Below, one piece after another: positions 6,251-14,044 of a stretch of DNA of 14,334 nucleotides. The stretch is from Polaribacter sp. (GTDB taxonomy: Bacteria > Bacteroidota > Bacteroidia > Flavobacteriales > Flavobacteriaceae). The notes below the pieces were generated by a model. That model saw nothing but the letters and a program-made list of their open reading frames with translations. It was not told where the DNA came from and ran no database searches. Each line of letters opens with the position of its first letter. Position 1 is the first letter of the stretch. Location of the stretch: the NCBI GenBank assembly GCA_003537695.1, contig DPRC01000093.1, forward strand, positions 12,150 to 26,483. The letters run 5' to 3'. A program made the translations under genes and the position numbers.

Positions 6251-8437
6251 ATGGAAAAAAATAGTGATCTCAGTAAATGCCCCTTTATGGGAGGAACTCA
6301 AAAACAATCTGCTGGTAATGGAACCTCAGTGCGAGATTTTTGGCCAAATGAATTAAAATTAAATATTCTTCGTCAAAATGCGGCAGCTTCCAATCCGATG
6401 GCTCAAAATTTTGACTATGCAGCGGCATTTAACAGTATTGATTACACAGCATTAAAAAAAGATGTCCTTCACTTTATGACAGACTCCCAAGACTGGTGGC
6501 CTGCAGATTATGGCCACTATGGTCCTTTTATGGTCCGGATGGCATGGCATAGTGCTGGGTCTTACAGAGTTGGAGATGGACGTGGTGGAGCGCGTTCTGG
6601 TTCACAGCGTTTTGCTCCAATAAATAGTTGGCCAGACAATGGAAACTTGGACAAAGCACGCTTATTACTTTGGCCAATAAAAAAGAAATATGGGAATAAA
6701 TTATCCTGGGCAGATTTAATGATTCTTGCCGGAACCTGCGCAATGGAATCGATGGGTTTTAAAACTTTTGGATTCGCTGGCGGGAGAGAAGATGTTTGGG
6801 AACCGGAACAAGATATCTATTGGGGCTCTGAAACTGTTTGGGGAGAAAATAAAGAACGCTATGAAGAAGGGGAGTTAGAAGACCCACTTGCTGCCGTAAT
6901 GATGGGATGGATCTACGTAAATCCCGAAGGACCTAATGGGGACCCAGACCCAATGGGCTCTGCAAAAGACATTCGAGAGACCTTTGGCAGAATGGCGATG
7001 AATGATGAAGAAACAGTTGCGCTTACTGCTGGAGGGCACACCTTTGGAAAAGCACATGGTGCTGCAGACCCAGACATCTATGTTGGTCCAGCGCCGCACG
7101 GTGCGCCTATTGAAGAAATGAGCACCGGTTGGAAAAATGATTACAAATCAGGTGTTTTAGACGACACCATTACCAGTGGAATAGAAGGTGCTTGGACCCC
7201 CAATCCAACTACCTGGGATCATGATTATTTTGAAGTTTTATTAAATTACGATTGGGAATTAACCAAAAGTCCTGCAGGCGCACATCAATGGAAGCCAACT
7301 GCGGCGTCTAATGCAAAAAGGGCTCCCAAAGCCGGTGACGCAAATAATAGTCAAGATTTAATGATGACTACCGCGGACATTGCTTTAAAAGTAGATCCTA
7401 AGTACTTGGAAATTTCGAAGCGTTTTCACAAAGACCACAAGGCTTTTGAAGATACTTTTGCAAGAGCGTGGTATAAGTTAACACATAGAGACATGGGACC
7501 AATTTCTAGATATTTAGGTCCAGAAATCCCAAAAGAGGAATTGCTTTGGCAGGATCCAATTCCACACGGAAGTTTGCTTTCTGAAACGGAAATTAAAATA
7601 TTAAAAGAAGCTATTTCGAAGACTACTTTATCAATTTCTCAATTGGCAACTACAGCCTGGGCATCGGCTTCGACCTTTAGAGGTTCAGACATGCGAGGTG
7701 GCGCAAATGGAGGACGAATTCGTTTAGAACCCCAAAAAAGTTGGGCGGTAAATAATCCATATGAATTAAATAAAGTAATTGCCGTTTTAGAAACCATCCA
7801 AAAAGATTTCAAAGGAAACGTTTCTATGGCAGATTTAATTGTTTTAGGGGGAACTGTCGCTGTTGAAAAAGGAGTGAAAAATGCAGGGTATGCGATTGCC
7901 GTACCTTTTACTTCTGGAAGAGGAGATGCTTCTCAAGAACAAACAGATATTGCTTCTTTTGGGTACTTAGAGCCGAAAGCAGACGGGTTTAGAAATTTTA
8001 TTAAAAAAGATTTAAAATTAGCAGCAGAAGAATTGTTGATTGACAAAGCACAACTATTAACGCTTAGCATTCCAGAAATGACAGTTTTGGTTGCAGGTAT
8101 GCGTGCTTTAGGCACCAATTATGACGCTTCTAAATATGGCATATTCACAGAGAGTGTTGGCAGCCTTACGAATGATTTTTTAGTGCATATTTTAGATTTT
8201 AGCACCACTTGGAAAGCAACTTCTGAAGATGACACTTTGTTTGAAGGAACCGATAGAAAAACAGGGGTTATCAAATATAGGGGTACGAGAGCGGATTTAA
8301 TTTTTGGATCAAATACAGAATTAAGAGCGATTGCGGAAGTGTATGCTGCAGATGATGCAAAAGAGCGTTTTGTAATAGATTTTGTAGCTGCTTGGACCAA
8401 AGTAATGGAACTTGATTTATTTGATATTAAGAAATAA
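6251..8437 (+). CDS. katG: Catalase-peroxidase KatG
   Basis: This haem enzyme of 728 residues dismutates H2O2 and also has peroxidase activity. It carries the two-domain class I peroxidase duplication. The N-terminal domain is the haem-binding one: distal [10 protein letters not shown] gives R96, W99 and H100, and proximal [10 protein letters not shown] gives H263. Tyr in GWIYVNPEG (Y222) and Met in FGRMAMND (M248) complete the Trp-Tyr-Met cross-link needed for catalase activity (W99-Y222-M248). The C-terminal half (from about 425) repeats the fold without a haem site, as usual. No signal peptide is visible, so it should be cytoplasmic. It is divergent from the peroxiredoxin operon, with its own promoter, and a strong terminator follows. 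Peroxide induction is likely, but no regulator gene lies in the window. Confidence 0.98.
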   Translation: MEKNSDLSKCPFMGGTQKQSAGNGTSVRDFWPNELKLNILRQNAAASNPMAQNFDYAAAFNSIDYTALKKDVLHFMTDSQDWWPADYGHYGPFMVRMAWHSAGSYRVGDGRGGARSGSQRFAPINSWPDNGNLDKARLLLWPIKKKYGNKLSWADLMILAGTCAMESMGFKTFGFAGGREDVWEPEQDIYWGSETVWGENKERYEEGELEDPLAAVMMGWIYVNPEGPNGDPDPMGSAKDIRETFGRMAMNDEETVALTAGGHTFGKAHGAADPDIYVGPAPHGAPIEEMSTGWKNDYKSGVLDDTITSGIEGAWTPNPTTWDHDYFEVLLNYDWELTKSPAGAHQWKPTAASNAKRAPKAGDANNSQDLMMTTADIALKVDPKYLEISKRFHKDHKAFEDTFARAWYKLTHRDMGPISRYLGPEIPKEELLWQDPIPHGSLLSETEIKILKEAISKTTLSISQLATTAWASASTFRGSDMRGGANGGRIRLEPQKSWAVNNPYELNKVIAVLETIQKDFKGNVSMADLIVLGGTVAVEKGVKNAGYAIAVPFTSGRGDASQEQTDIASFGYLEPKADGFRNFIKKDLKLAAEELLIDKAQLLTLSIPEMTVLVAGMRALGTNYDASKYGIFTESVGSLTNDFLVHILDFSTTWKATSEDDTLFEGTDRKTGVIKYRGTRADLIFGSNTELRAIAEVYAADDAKERFVIDFVAAWTKVMELDLFDIKK

Positions 8438-8455
8438 AGGACACGAAATTTTATA

Positions 8456-8491
8456 AAAAAAGGGAATCCAACTACATGGATTCCCTTTTTT
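8456..8491. terminator. Strong bidirectional terminator after katG
   Basis: AGGGAATCCA (8461-8470) pairs perfectly with TGGATTCCCT (8477-8486) around ACTACA. The stem can extend by five A-T pairs on each side (8456-8460 with 8487-8491). It starts 18 bp after the katG stop and gives T-runs on either strand, so it can also end transcription of the response regulator, whose stop is about 118 bp away on the minus strand. Confidence 0.85.
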
Positions 8492-8608
8492 ACTTTTCTT
8501 TATTATTTGAAAAAACTTCGATAAGTTCCGTTTACTCGCTTTCTTTTAAATAGCAATGCTATGTTTCTCAAAATTTAGTACGCTCTTCTTTATTTGCGCT
8601 TTACGAAT

Positions 8609-9772
8609 CTATTTACTAGCAAATAATTTTATGTCATTGGCAGACACTTCTTTTTCTCCAAGAATTATTAGACGTTCTATAACGTTTCTTAACTCTCGAA
8701 TATTTCCTGTCCAGTTCTGTTCTTGCAATAGGACAATCGCCTCTGGTGAAAACATTTTTTCAGGAGTACCTTGTGCTGCGGCAATTTTATCTGCAAAAAA
8801 GCGAACTAATAATGGAATATCTTCCCTTCTATCATTTAAGGCTGGAACTTTAATTAAAATAACGGCTAACCTGTGATACAAATCCTCTCGAAACCTCCCT
8901 GCCGAAATTTCTTTTTGCACGTTTTTATTGGTTGCTGCTATTATCCTTACATCTACTTTGATGTCAGAATCAGAACCCACTCTAGAAATACGACTCTCTT
9001 GCAGTGCGCGCAAAACTTTTGCTTGTGCAGACAAACTCATATCGCCAATTTCATCTAAAAAGAGCGTTCCTCCGTTTGCCGCTTCAAACTTCCCAGCCCT
9101 GTCTTTATTTGCTCCTGTAAAAGAGCCTTTTACATGTCCAAACAATTCACTTTCTATTAATTCTGACGGAATTGCAGCACAATTTACTTCAATCATCGGT
9201 GCTTTTACACGCGCTGATTTCTCGTGCAACCAGTGCGCCACTAGCTCTTTACCCGTTCCATTAGGCCCAGTTATAAAAACTCTTGCATCGGTATTCGCTA
9301 CCTTTTCTATAATGTCTTTTATCCCCGAAATAGCGGCGCTTTCACCCACCATTTGGTAACTTTTACTTACTTTCTTTTTTAACCGCTTATTCTCAACAAC
9401 CAACACCTTGTTGTCAAGGGCATTCCGCACTGTATTCAAAAGCCTATTTAAATCTGGTGGCTTCGAAATATAATCAAAAGCACCTAAGCGCATTGTATTT
9501 ACAGCAGTATCCAGATCTCCGTGACCTGAAATCATAACAATTGGTATTTCTGGTTTTATTTTCTTGGCTTTTTCTAATACCTCAACGCCATCCATTTTTG
9601 GCATTTTAATATCACATAAAACCAAATCATAATCGTTGTTTTTAATCATTTCGATTCCTAACAATCCATCCTCTGCTTCTTCTACGTAATACGTATCATT
9701 TTCTTCAGAAATAATTTTTGCTAAAACTCTTCTAATAGCCGCCTCGTCTTCTATGATTAATATTTTACTCAT
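8609..9772 (-). CDS. Sigma-54-type response regulator (REC-AAA+) lacking a HTH domain
   Basis: With the ATG at 9770-9772 the protein has 387 residues; a longer start at 9811 adds 13 residues that do not belong to the receiver fold. The receiver domain (1-120) has the acidic pair E8/D9, phospho-acceptor D54 (LCDIKMPKMDG), S82 and K104. The AAA+ domain follows: Walker A GPNGTGKE (169-176), the sigma-54 contact loop as GSFTGA (216-221, a known variant of GAFTGA), Walker B TLFLDEIGD (236-244), and a sensor/arginine region GRFREDLYHR. The lid contains WTGNIRELRNVIERL. The protein then stops at a TAG (8609-8611) after DIKLFASK, so the usual Fis-type DNA-binding domain is absent. It would be a phosphorylation-controlled activator of sigma-54 RNA polymerase acting without its own DNA site. 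No histidine kinase is adjacent. Confidence 0.93.
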   Translation of the reverse strand: MSKILIIEDEAAIRRVLAKIISEENDTYYVEEAEDGLLGIEMIKNNDYDLVLCDIKMPKMDGVEVLEKAKKIKPEIPIVMISGHGDLDTAVNTMRLGAFDYISKPPDLNRLLNTVRNALDNKVLVVENKRLKKKVSKSYQMVGESAAISGIKDIIEKVANTDARVFITGPNGTGKELVAHWLHEKSARVKAPMIEVNCAAIPSELIESELFGHVKGSFTGANKDRAGKFEAANGGTLFLDEIGDMSLSAQAKVLRALQESRISRVGSDSDIKVDVRIIAATNKNVQKEISAGRFREDLYHRLAVILIKVPALNDRREDIPLLVRFFADKIAAAQGTPEKMFSPEAIVLLQEQNWTGNIRELRNVIERLIILGEKEVSANDIKLFASK

Positions 9773-9887
9773 TTTATCTGTTTCAAAGCTCCAAGGTTTT
9801 AGTCTTTCCAAGAGCGCTGTTAAGATTCATAGGAACAACACCCTTTTTACTAAATACTCCACAACTGTTTGTATGTATTCTTACCGT

Positions 9888-10754
9888 TTATATTTTGTTT
9901 TGAAAAACGTGCACATCTCTCTGAGGAAATGGTATCGTAATTCCATTTTCTTTAAATTTTTTATCTATTTCAAAACGCAAATCACTCTGCACAAACCGGG
10001 TTTCAAAACTATCATTTAATGTGAAAATAAGTTTGAAATTTAAAGAACTCTCCGCAAAATCTGTGAAAAGTACTTTTGGTATTGGATGTTTTAAAATTGT
10101 TTTGTGATTTTTTGCAGTCGTTAATAAAATTGTTTTCACCAAGGCTACATCACTCCCATAAGCAACGCCCACATTCACAGACTCTCTTGTCTCTGTTCCG
10201 TTTTCTGTCCAATTAAATAGGATGTTCGTAAGATATAAGTGATTCGGAATTACTAAAACTTTATTATCTATGGTCACCGCCCTTGTTGTTCGCAGTCTGA
10301 TGTCTAACACTCTGCCCACTTTCCCCTCTAATTCTATAATATCACCAACATGGACTGACTGATCTACGAGAATAAAAATACCTGAAATAATATCTTGAAA
10401 TAAAGTTTGTAGTGCCAAACCAACACCGATTAACAACACTGCAGATGCAGCAAATATTGCGGTTACATTTACACCAGAAGCATCCATGGCGACTAAAAAA
10501 ATAGCAATAAACACCACCCATCGAATGTAACTAAAGACACTTACAAACTTCACTTTGTCGTTTGCAGGAATTTTTCTAGTAATAAATCTTCGCAATAATT
10601 TTAACACAAAAGCGGTCACTATCAAAGCAATCACCACAAATAACAAACCTTTGAAGGAAATACTTATTTCTTCACTGAAAGTAAAGGTATATTCTAAAAT
10701 TGAATTTGCTTCTTCCAAGATGGTATCTGCAACTTGCTCTAGTTTATCTTGCAT
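9888..10754 (-). CDS. MscS-family mechanosensitive ion channel
   Basis: This is a 288-residue inner-membrane channel of the small-conductance mechanosensitive type, which opens under membrane tension to release solutes at hypo-osmotic shock. It has an N-terminal amphipathic segment and two hydrophobic helices at about 34-54 and 75-91. The pore helix TM3 (about 96-130) has the Gly/Ala-rich pattern AASAVLLIGVGLALQTLFQD and ends in the family signature SGIFILVDQSVHVGD. The beta domain follows (LEGKVGRVLDIRLRTT, then DNKVLVIPNH and an N-rich loop), then the alpha/beta C-terminal cage domain. The length matches E. coli MscS (286 residues). It is transcribed towards the response regulator with a 115-bp gap, so cotranscription is possible but not shown. 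A good promoter lies about 100 bp upstream. Confidence 0.94.
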   Translation of the reverse strand: MQDKLEQVADTILEEANSILEYTFTFSEEISISFKGLLFVVIALIVTAFVLKLLRRFITRKIPANDKVKFVSVFSYIRWVVFIAIFLVAMDASGVNVTAIFAASAVLLIGVGLALQTLFQDIISGIFILVDQSVHVGDIIELEGKVGRVLDIRLRTTRAVTIDNKVLVIPNHLYLTNILFNWTENGTETRESVNVGVAYGSDVALVKTILLTTAKNHKTILKHPIPKVLFTDFAESSLNFKLIFTLNDSFETRFVQSDLRFEIDKKFKENGITIPFPQRDVHVFQNKI

Positions 10755-10855
10755 TCTTATTTATATTTAATTCTTAATAAAGCCCTGTGCTTATTCCCTC
10801 TTCATGCTTCGCTTCCTAACGCTCAACTGTTTCATTAAATAGCAAACTTTAAGCA

Positions 10856-10888
10856 CAAATATAACCAATATTAACTATCATGAATCAA
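10856..10888 (-). promoter_or_regulatory. Predicted mscS promoter
   Basis: Read on the minus strand, TTG (complement of 10886-10888) is followed after 22 bp by TATATTTG (complement of 10856-10863), an exact fit to the Bacteroidota promoter pattern. The predicted transcript start gives an untranslated leader of about 95 nt before the mscS ATG, longer than for other genes in this window. Confidence 0.55.
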
Positions 10889-11096
10889 GTTGTTGAGCCG
10901 CGACATATGGCTCTAAAATAAGAAATATTCATAAACAAAGCCCATATAAAAAGACCTATTATAATAGAATGCAGCGAGCCGCTAAAAGAAGAGTCCCTAA
11001 AAACTCCTTTTCAATTGGCTGAAAGCACAAAAACCAGTTTATTTGATCCCCAAATCCTAACAATTTGGCACTCGATTTCTTTTTTCTGTTAAAATG

Positions 11097-11112
11097 TACT
11101 ATGCACGCATAA
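11097..11112 (+). promoter_or_regulatory. MarR operator site 1 (predicted)
   Basis: TACTATGCACGCATAA contains the dyad TATGC-AC-GCATA. It differs by one base from a second copy 29 bp downstream. It lies just upstream of the predicted -33 element of the marR-fadN-fadA promoter. Paired palindromes of this size immediately ahead of a marR gene are typical binding sites of the dimeric regulator itself. Confidence 0.6.
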
Positions 11113-11117
11113 CTTTT

Positions 11118-11149
11118 TTGCAATTTACTATGCATGCATAATAAATTTG
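11118..11149 (+). promoter_or_regulatory. Predicted marR-fadN-fadA promoter
   Basis: TTG at 11118-11120, a 21-bp spacer, and TAAATTTG at 11142-11149 fit the Bacteroidota promoter pattern exactly. Operator 2 fills the spacer. Transcription would begin near 11155, only about 10 nt before the marR ATG at 11165. A second TAnnTTTG match at 11152-11159 has no -33 partner. Confidence 0.6.
11126..11141 (+). promoter_or_regulatory. MarR operator site 2 (predicted)
   Basis: TACTATGCATGCATAA contains the perfect 12-bp palindrome TATGCATGCATA. It sits between the -33 and -7 elements, so a bound dimer would block RNA polymerase. It shares 15 of 16 bases with site 1, supporting a conserved binding function rather than chance. 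Confidence 0.65.
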
Positions 11150-11164
11150 TATATATTTGACATA

Positions 11165-11623
11165 ATGGAGAAATACAAATCAATTGATCATCAACTGAGA
11201 GCAACTTGGCAAACTGTTGCAAAGATGTACAATGAACAGGCAGTAAAACACGACAGCACAATGGCGACCGCTTTTGTTTTGTTGAATATTGACAAGGACA
11301 ATGGGACACCTTCTACAGCGCTTGGTCCTTTAATGGGAATGGAACCTACGAGTCTTTCTCGTATTTTAAAGAACATGGAAGACAAGGGAGCGATCTGTAG
11401 AGAGAAAAATCCTGATGATGGCAGAAGTGTGATCATCAAGTTAACAGACTACGGAAAAGAGATGCGTGCAGTATCAAAAGGGCATGTAATACAATTCAAT
11501 GATACCATCATCCACCATGTTACAGAAAAAGATTTAGAAGGATTCTATCGGGTAACCTCGGCAATTAACAAATTAGTCGCTGAAAAAGAAATTTATAAAG
11601 AAATTAGTAAAACAGCAGTTTAA
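11165..11623 (+). CDS. MarR-family transcriptional regulator of the beta-oxidation operon
   Basis: This is a 152-residue dimeric winged-helix regulator. Helical ends (about 1-45 and 100-150) form the dimer interface. The DNA-binding part runs from LGPLMGM through the recognition helix EPTSLSRILKNMEDKG (60-75) to the wing with the family hallmark NPDDGRSVIIKLT (82-94), including the conserved Asp-Gly-Arg. The ATG at 11165 is preferred over a TTG at 11147, because the TTG lies inside the promoter's -7 element. It is followed after 11 bp by fadN and then fadA. It is therefore probably an autorepressor of the operon released by an acyl-CoA or fatty-acid ligand; the ligand is inferred from context only. 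Confidence 0.93.
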   Translation: MEKYKSIDHQLRATWQTVAKMYNEQAVKHDSTMATAFVLLNIDKDNGTPSTALGPLMGMEPTSLSRILKNMEDKGAICREKNPDDGRSVIIKLTDYGKEMRAVSKGHVIQFNDTIIHHVTEKDLEGFYRVTSAINKLVAEKEIYKEISKTAV

Positions 11624-11634
11624 ATATCAAACGA

Positions 11635-14040
11635 ATGACAAGAAGAATTAAAAAAGTAGCCATTGTTGGCTCTGGAATTATGGGAAGCGGAATCGCTTGT
11701 CATTTCGCAAATATTGGAGTTGAAGTTCTATTATTGGACATCGTACCAAGAGAATTAAACGATAAAGAAAAAGCAAAAGGATTAACGCTTGAAGACAAAG
11801 TGGTGCGAAATCGTCTGGTAAATGAAGCACTTACAACTTCTTTGAAGTCAAAACCATCCCCGATCTACCATCAAAAATTTGCAAATAGAATTACCACCGG
11901 TAACTTGGAAGATGATATTGCAAAGATTGCAGCGGTAGACTGGATTATGGAAGTAGTCGTTGAAAGACTGGATATCAAAAAAATCGTTTTTGAGAAAATT
12001 GAAAAATTTAGAACGCCAGGAACGTTGATCACATCAAATACCTCTGGCATTCCAATTCAATTCATGAATGAAGGAAGAAGTGAAGATTTTCAGAAGCACT
12101 TTGCAGTCACCCACTTTTTCAATCCCCCAAGGTATTTAAAATTATTCGAGGTTGTTCCTGGTCCAAATTGTACGCAAGATGTTACCGACTTCTTAATGAT
12201 GTACGGAGATAAGTTTTTGGGTAAAACTTCTGTTTTAGCAAAAGATACCCCTGCATTTATTGGAAATAGAATCGGCATCTTTGGAATCATGAGTTTGTTT
12301 CATGTTGTAAAAGAAATGGGACTGACCATAGAGGAAGTTGATAAATTAACGGGGCCGGTAATAGGACGTCCAAAATCAGCAACTTTCAGAACCATCGATG
12401 TTGTTGGACTAGACACGCTTGTGCATACTGCAAACGGTGTAAAAGACAACTGTCCGAATGACGAAATGAGAGATCAGTTTGTGATTCCAGACTTTGTAAA
12501 CACCATGATGGAAAATAAGTGGTTGGGAAGCAAAACCAAACAAGGCTTTTACAAAATGACCAAGGATGCGAATGGCAAAAGAGAAATTTTATCATTAGAT
12601 CTAAATACCTTAGCATACAGACCAAAAAAATCTGCAAAATTTGCAACCTTAGAATTAACCAAGGGAATCGATAATGTTGCGGACAGATTCAAGGTTTTAG
12701 TTGCAGGAAAAGACAAAGCTGGTGAATTCTACCGAAAAAGTTTTACTGCCATGTTTGCTTATGTACAAAATAGAATCCCCGAAATTTCTGACGAATTATA
12801 TCGCATTGATGACGGTCTAAGAGCCGGTTTTGGATGGGAACACGGACCTTTCCAAATTTGGGATGCCATTGGTGTTGCCGAAGGCGTTGAAATGATGAAG
12901 GCAGAAGGAAAAGCTCCTGCTGCATGGGTAACGGAAATGCTGGCAAATGGCCAGACTTCATTTTACTCAGTAAAGGAAGGCGCTTCTTATTATTATGATA
13001 TTCCTGCAAAAACACAGGTAAAAAAACCGGGTCAAGAATCTTTTATCATTTTAGACAACATTAGAAAATCAAACGAAGTTTGGAAGAATGCTGGTGTTGT
13101 AATTGAAGATATTGGAGATGGTATTTTAAACTTAGAATTCCAATCCAAAATGAATACAATTGGAGCGGATGTGCTCACAGGAATAAACAAAGCAATTGAT
13201 TTGGCTGAAAAAGATTTTCAAGGTCTTGTGATCGGTAATCAAGCAGCAAACTTTTCTGTTGGAGCAAATATTGGGATGATCTTCATGATGGCTGTAGAGC
13301 AAGAATATGAGGAGCTAAATTATGCCATTAAATATTTTCAAGATACTATGATGCGCATGCGTTATTCCTCGATACCTACTATTTCCGCTCCGCATGGAAT
13401 GGCTTTAGGAGGTGGTTGTGAAATTTCCTTACATGCAGATAAAGTAGTTGCAGCAGCAGAAACATATATGGGTTTAGTTGAATTTGGAGTTGGTGTAATT
13501 CCAGGTGGTGGTGGTTCTAAAGAAATGGCAATCAGAGCATCCGATTCTTTTAACAAAGGGGATGTTGAATTAAATATTCTGCAAGAAAACTTTTTAACAA
13601 TCGGTATGGCTAAAGTCTCTACCTCTGCTTATGAAGCCTTTGATATCGGTTTACTTCAGAAAGGAAAAGATATTGTGGTGGTAAATAAAGACCGACAAAT
13701 TGCGACTGCAAAAGCACATGCAAAATTAATGGCAGAAAGCGGATACACGCAACCTGCTCTCAGAAAAGACGTAAAAGTTTTAGGAAAACAAGCTTTAGGG
13801 ATGTTCTTAGTAGGTACCGATTCCATGAAAGATTCTAAATATATTAGTGGGCACGACATGAAAATCGCTAATAAGCTTGCGTATGTTATGGCTGGAGGAG
13901 ATTTATCTGAACCAACACTGGTAACAGAACAATACTTATTAGATCTTGAAAGAGAAGCTTTCTTATCCCTTTGTTCGGAAAGAAAGACCTTAGAAAGAAT
14001 TCAACACATGTTAAAAACAGGAAAACCTTTAAGAAACTAA
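11635..14040 (+). CDS. fadN: 3-hydroxyacyl-CoA dehydrogenase / enoyl-CoA hydratase fusion (FadN type)
   Basis: This cytoplasmic bifunctional enzyme of 801 residues hydrates enoyl-CoA and then oxidises 3-hydroxyacyl-CoA with NAD+. The dehydrogenase comes first: the Rossmann loop VAIVGSGIMGSGIA has G12, G14 and G17, and the catalytic pair is H160 (THFFNPP) and E172 (FEVVPG), with the expected 12-residue spacing. N211 lies in FIGNRIG, and C-terminal HAD domains follow to about residue 430. The hydratase domain begins near 480. It has an oxyanion-type segment FSVGANIG, the catalytic Glu in ALGGGCE (E596) and the second Glu in MGLVEFGVG (E616), 20 residues apart as in crotonases. This HAD-then-ECH order is the reverse of E. 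coli FadB and matches Bacillus FadN. The thiolase starts 4 bp after its stop, so the pair completes the last three steps of the cycle. Confidence 0.95.
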   Translation: MTRRIKKVAIVGSGIMGSGIACHFANIGVEVLLLDIVPRELNDKEKAKGLTLEDKVVRNRLVNEALTTSLKSKPSPIYHQKFANRITTGNLEDDIAKIAAVDWIMEVVVERLDIKKIVFEKIEKFRTPGTLITSNTSGIPIQFMNEGRSEDFQKHFAVTHFFNPPRYLKLFEVVPGPNCTQDVTDFLMMYGDKFLGKTSVLAKDTPAFIGNRIGIFGIMSLFHVVKEMGLTIEEVDKLTGPVIGRPKSATFRTIDVVGLDTLVHTANGVKDNCPNDEMRDQFVIPDFVNTMMENKWLGSKTKQGFYKMTKDANGKREILSLDLNTLAYRPKKSAKFATLELTKGIDNVADRFKVLVAGKDKAGEFYRKSFTAMFAYVQNRIPEISDELYRIDDGLRAGFGWEHGPFQIWDAIGVAEGVEMMKAEGKAPAAWVTEMLANGQTSFYSVKEGASYYYDIPAKTQVKKPGQESFIILDNIRKSNEVWKNAGVVIEDIGDGILNLEFQSKMNTIGADVLTGINKAIDLAEKDFQGLVIGNQAANFSVGANIGMIFMMAVEQEYEELNYAIKYFQDTMMRMRYSSIPTISAPHGMALGGGCEISLHADKVVAAAETYMGLVEFGVGVIPGGGGSKEMAIRASDSFNKGDVELNILQENFLTIGMAKVSTSAYEAFDIGLLQKGKDIVVVNKDRQIATAKAHAKLMAESGYTQPALRKDVKVLGKQALGMFLVGTDSMKDSKYISGHDMKIANKLAYVMAGGDLSEPTLVTEQYLLDLEREAFLSLCSERKTLERIQHMLKTGKPLRN

Positions 14041-14044
14041 AATT

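Larger units (their letters stand above)
10755..11164. other. 410-bp gene-free region between mscS and marR
   Basis: No convincing gene is seen on either strand; the longest minus-strand frame here runs antisense into marR and looks spurious. The region holds the mscS promoter (10856-10888) and the marR promoter/operators (11097-11149). It also has a 5-bp dyad GAGCC/GGCTC (10895-10913) and a 6-bp hairpin CCAAAT/ATTTGG (11050-11068). The middle part (about 10915-11045) shows nothing recognisable; a small RNA cannot be excluded. Confidence 0.6.

Noticed and set aside
6113..6307. 64-codon minus-strand frame across the katG promoter
   Set aside because: It overlaps the katG start and promoter and has an AT-driven Phe/Ile/Lys composition with no recognisable pattern.
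8119..8400. 93-codon minus-strand frame inside katG
   Set aside because: It is fully antisense to the conserved KatG C-terminal domain; its composition is the expected mirror of that coding strand.
9773..9811. 13-residue N-terminal extension of the response regulator
   Set aside because: The receiver fold starts at MSKILIIEDE; the extra residues have no counterpart in receiver domains.
11050..11068. CCAAAT/ATTTGG hairpin as a terminator or riboswitch
   Set aside because: The stem has only 6 bp, the T-rich tract is too far downstream for a terminator, and no riboswitch core is recognisable.
11147..11164. TTG start for the MarR protein
   Set aside because: The TTG overlaps the predicted -7 promoter element, so it would not be on the transcript; the ATG at 11165 fits MarR proteins.
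10959..11309. 116-codon minus-strand frame over the marR promoter and gene start
   Set aside because: It is antisense to a clear MarR gene and its promoter, has a Cys/Leu/Ser-rich composition without any family pattern, and has no promoter or ribosome site of its own.
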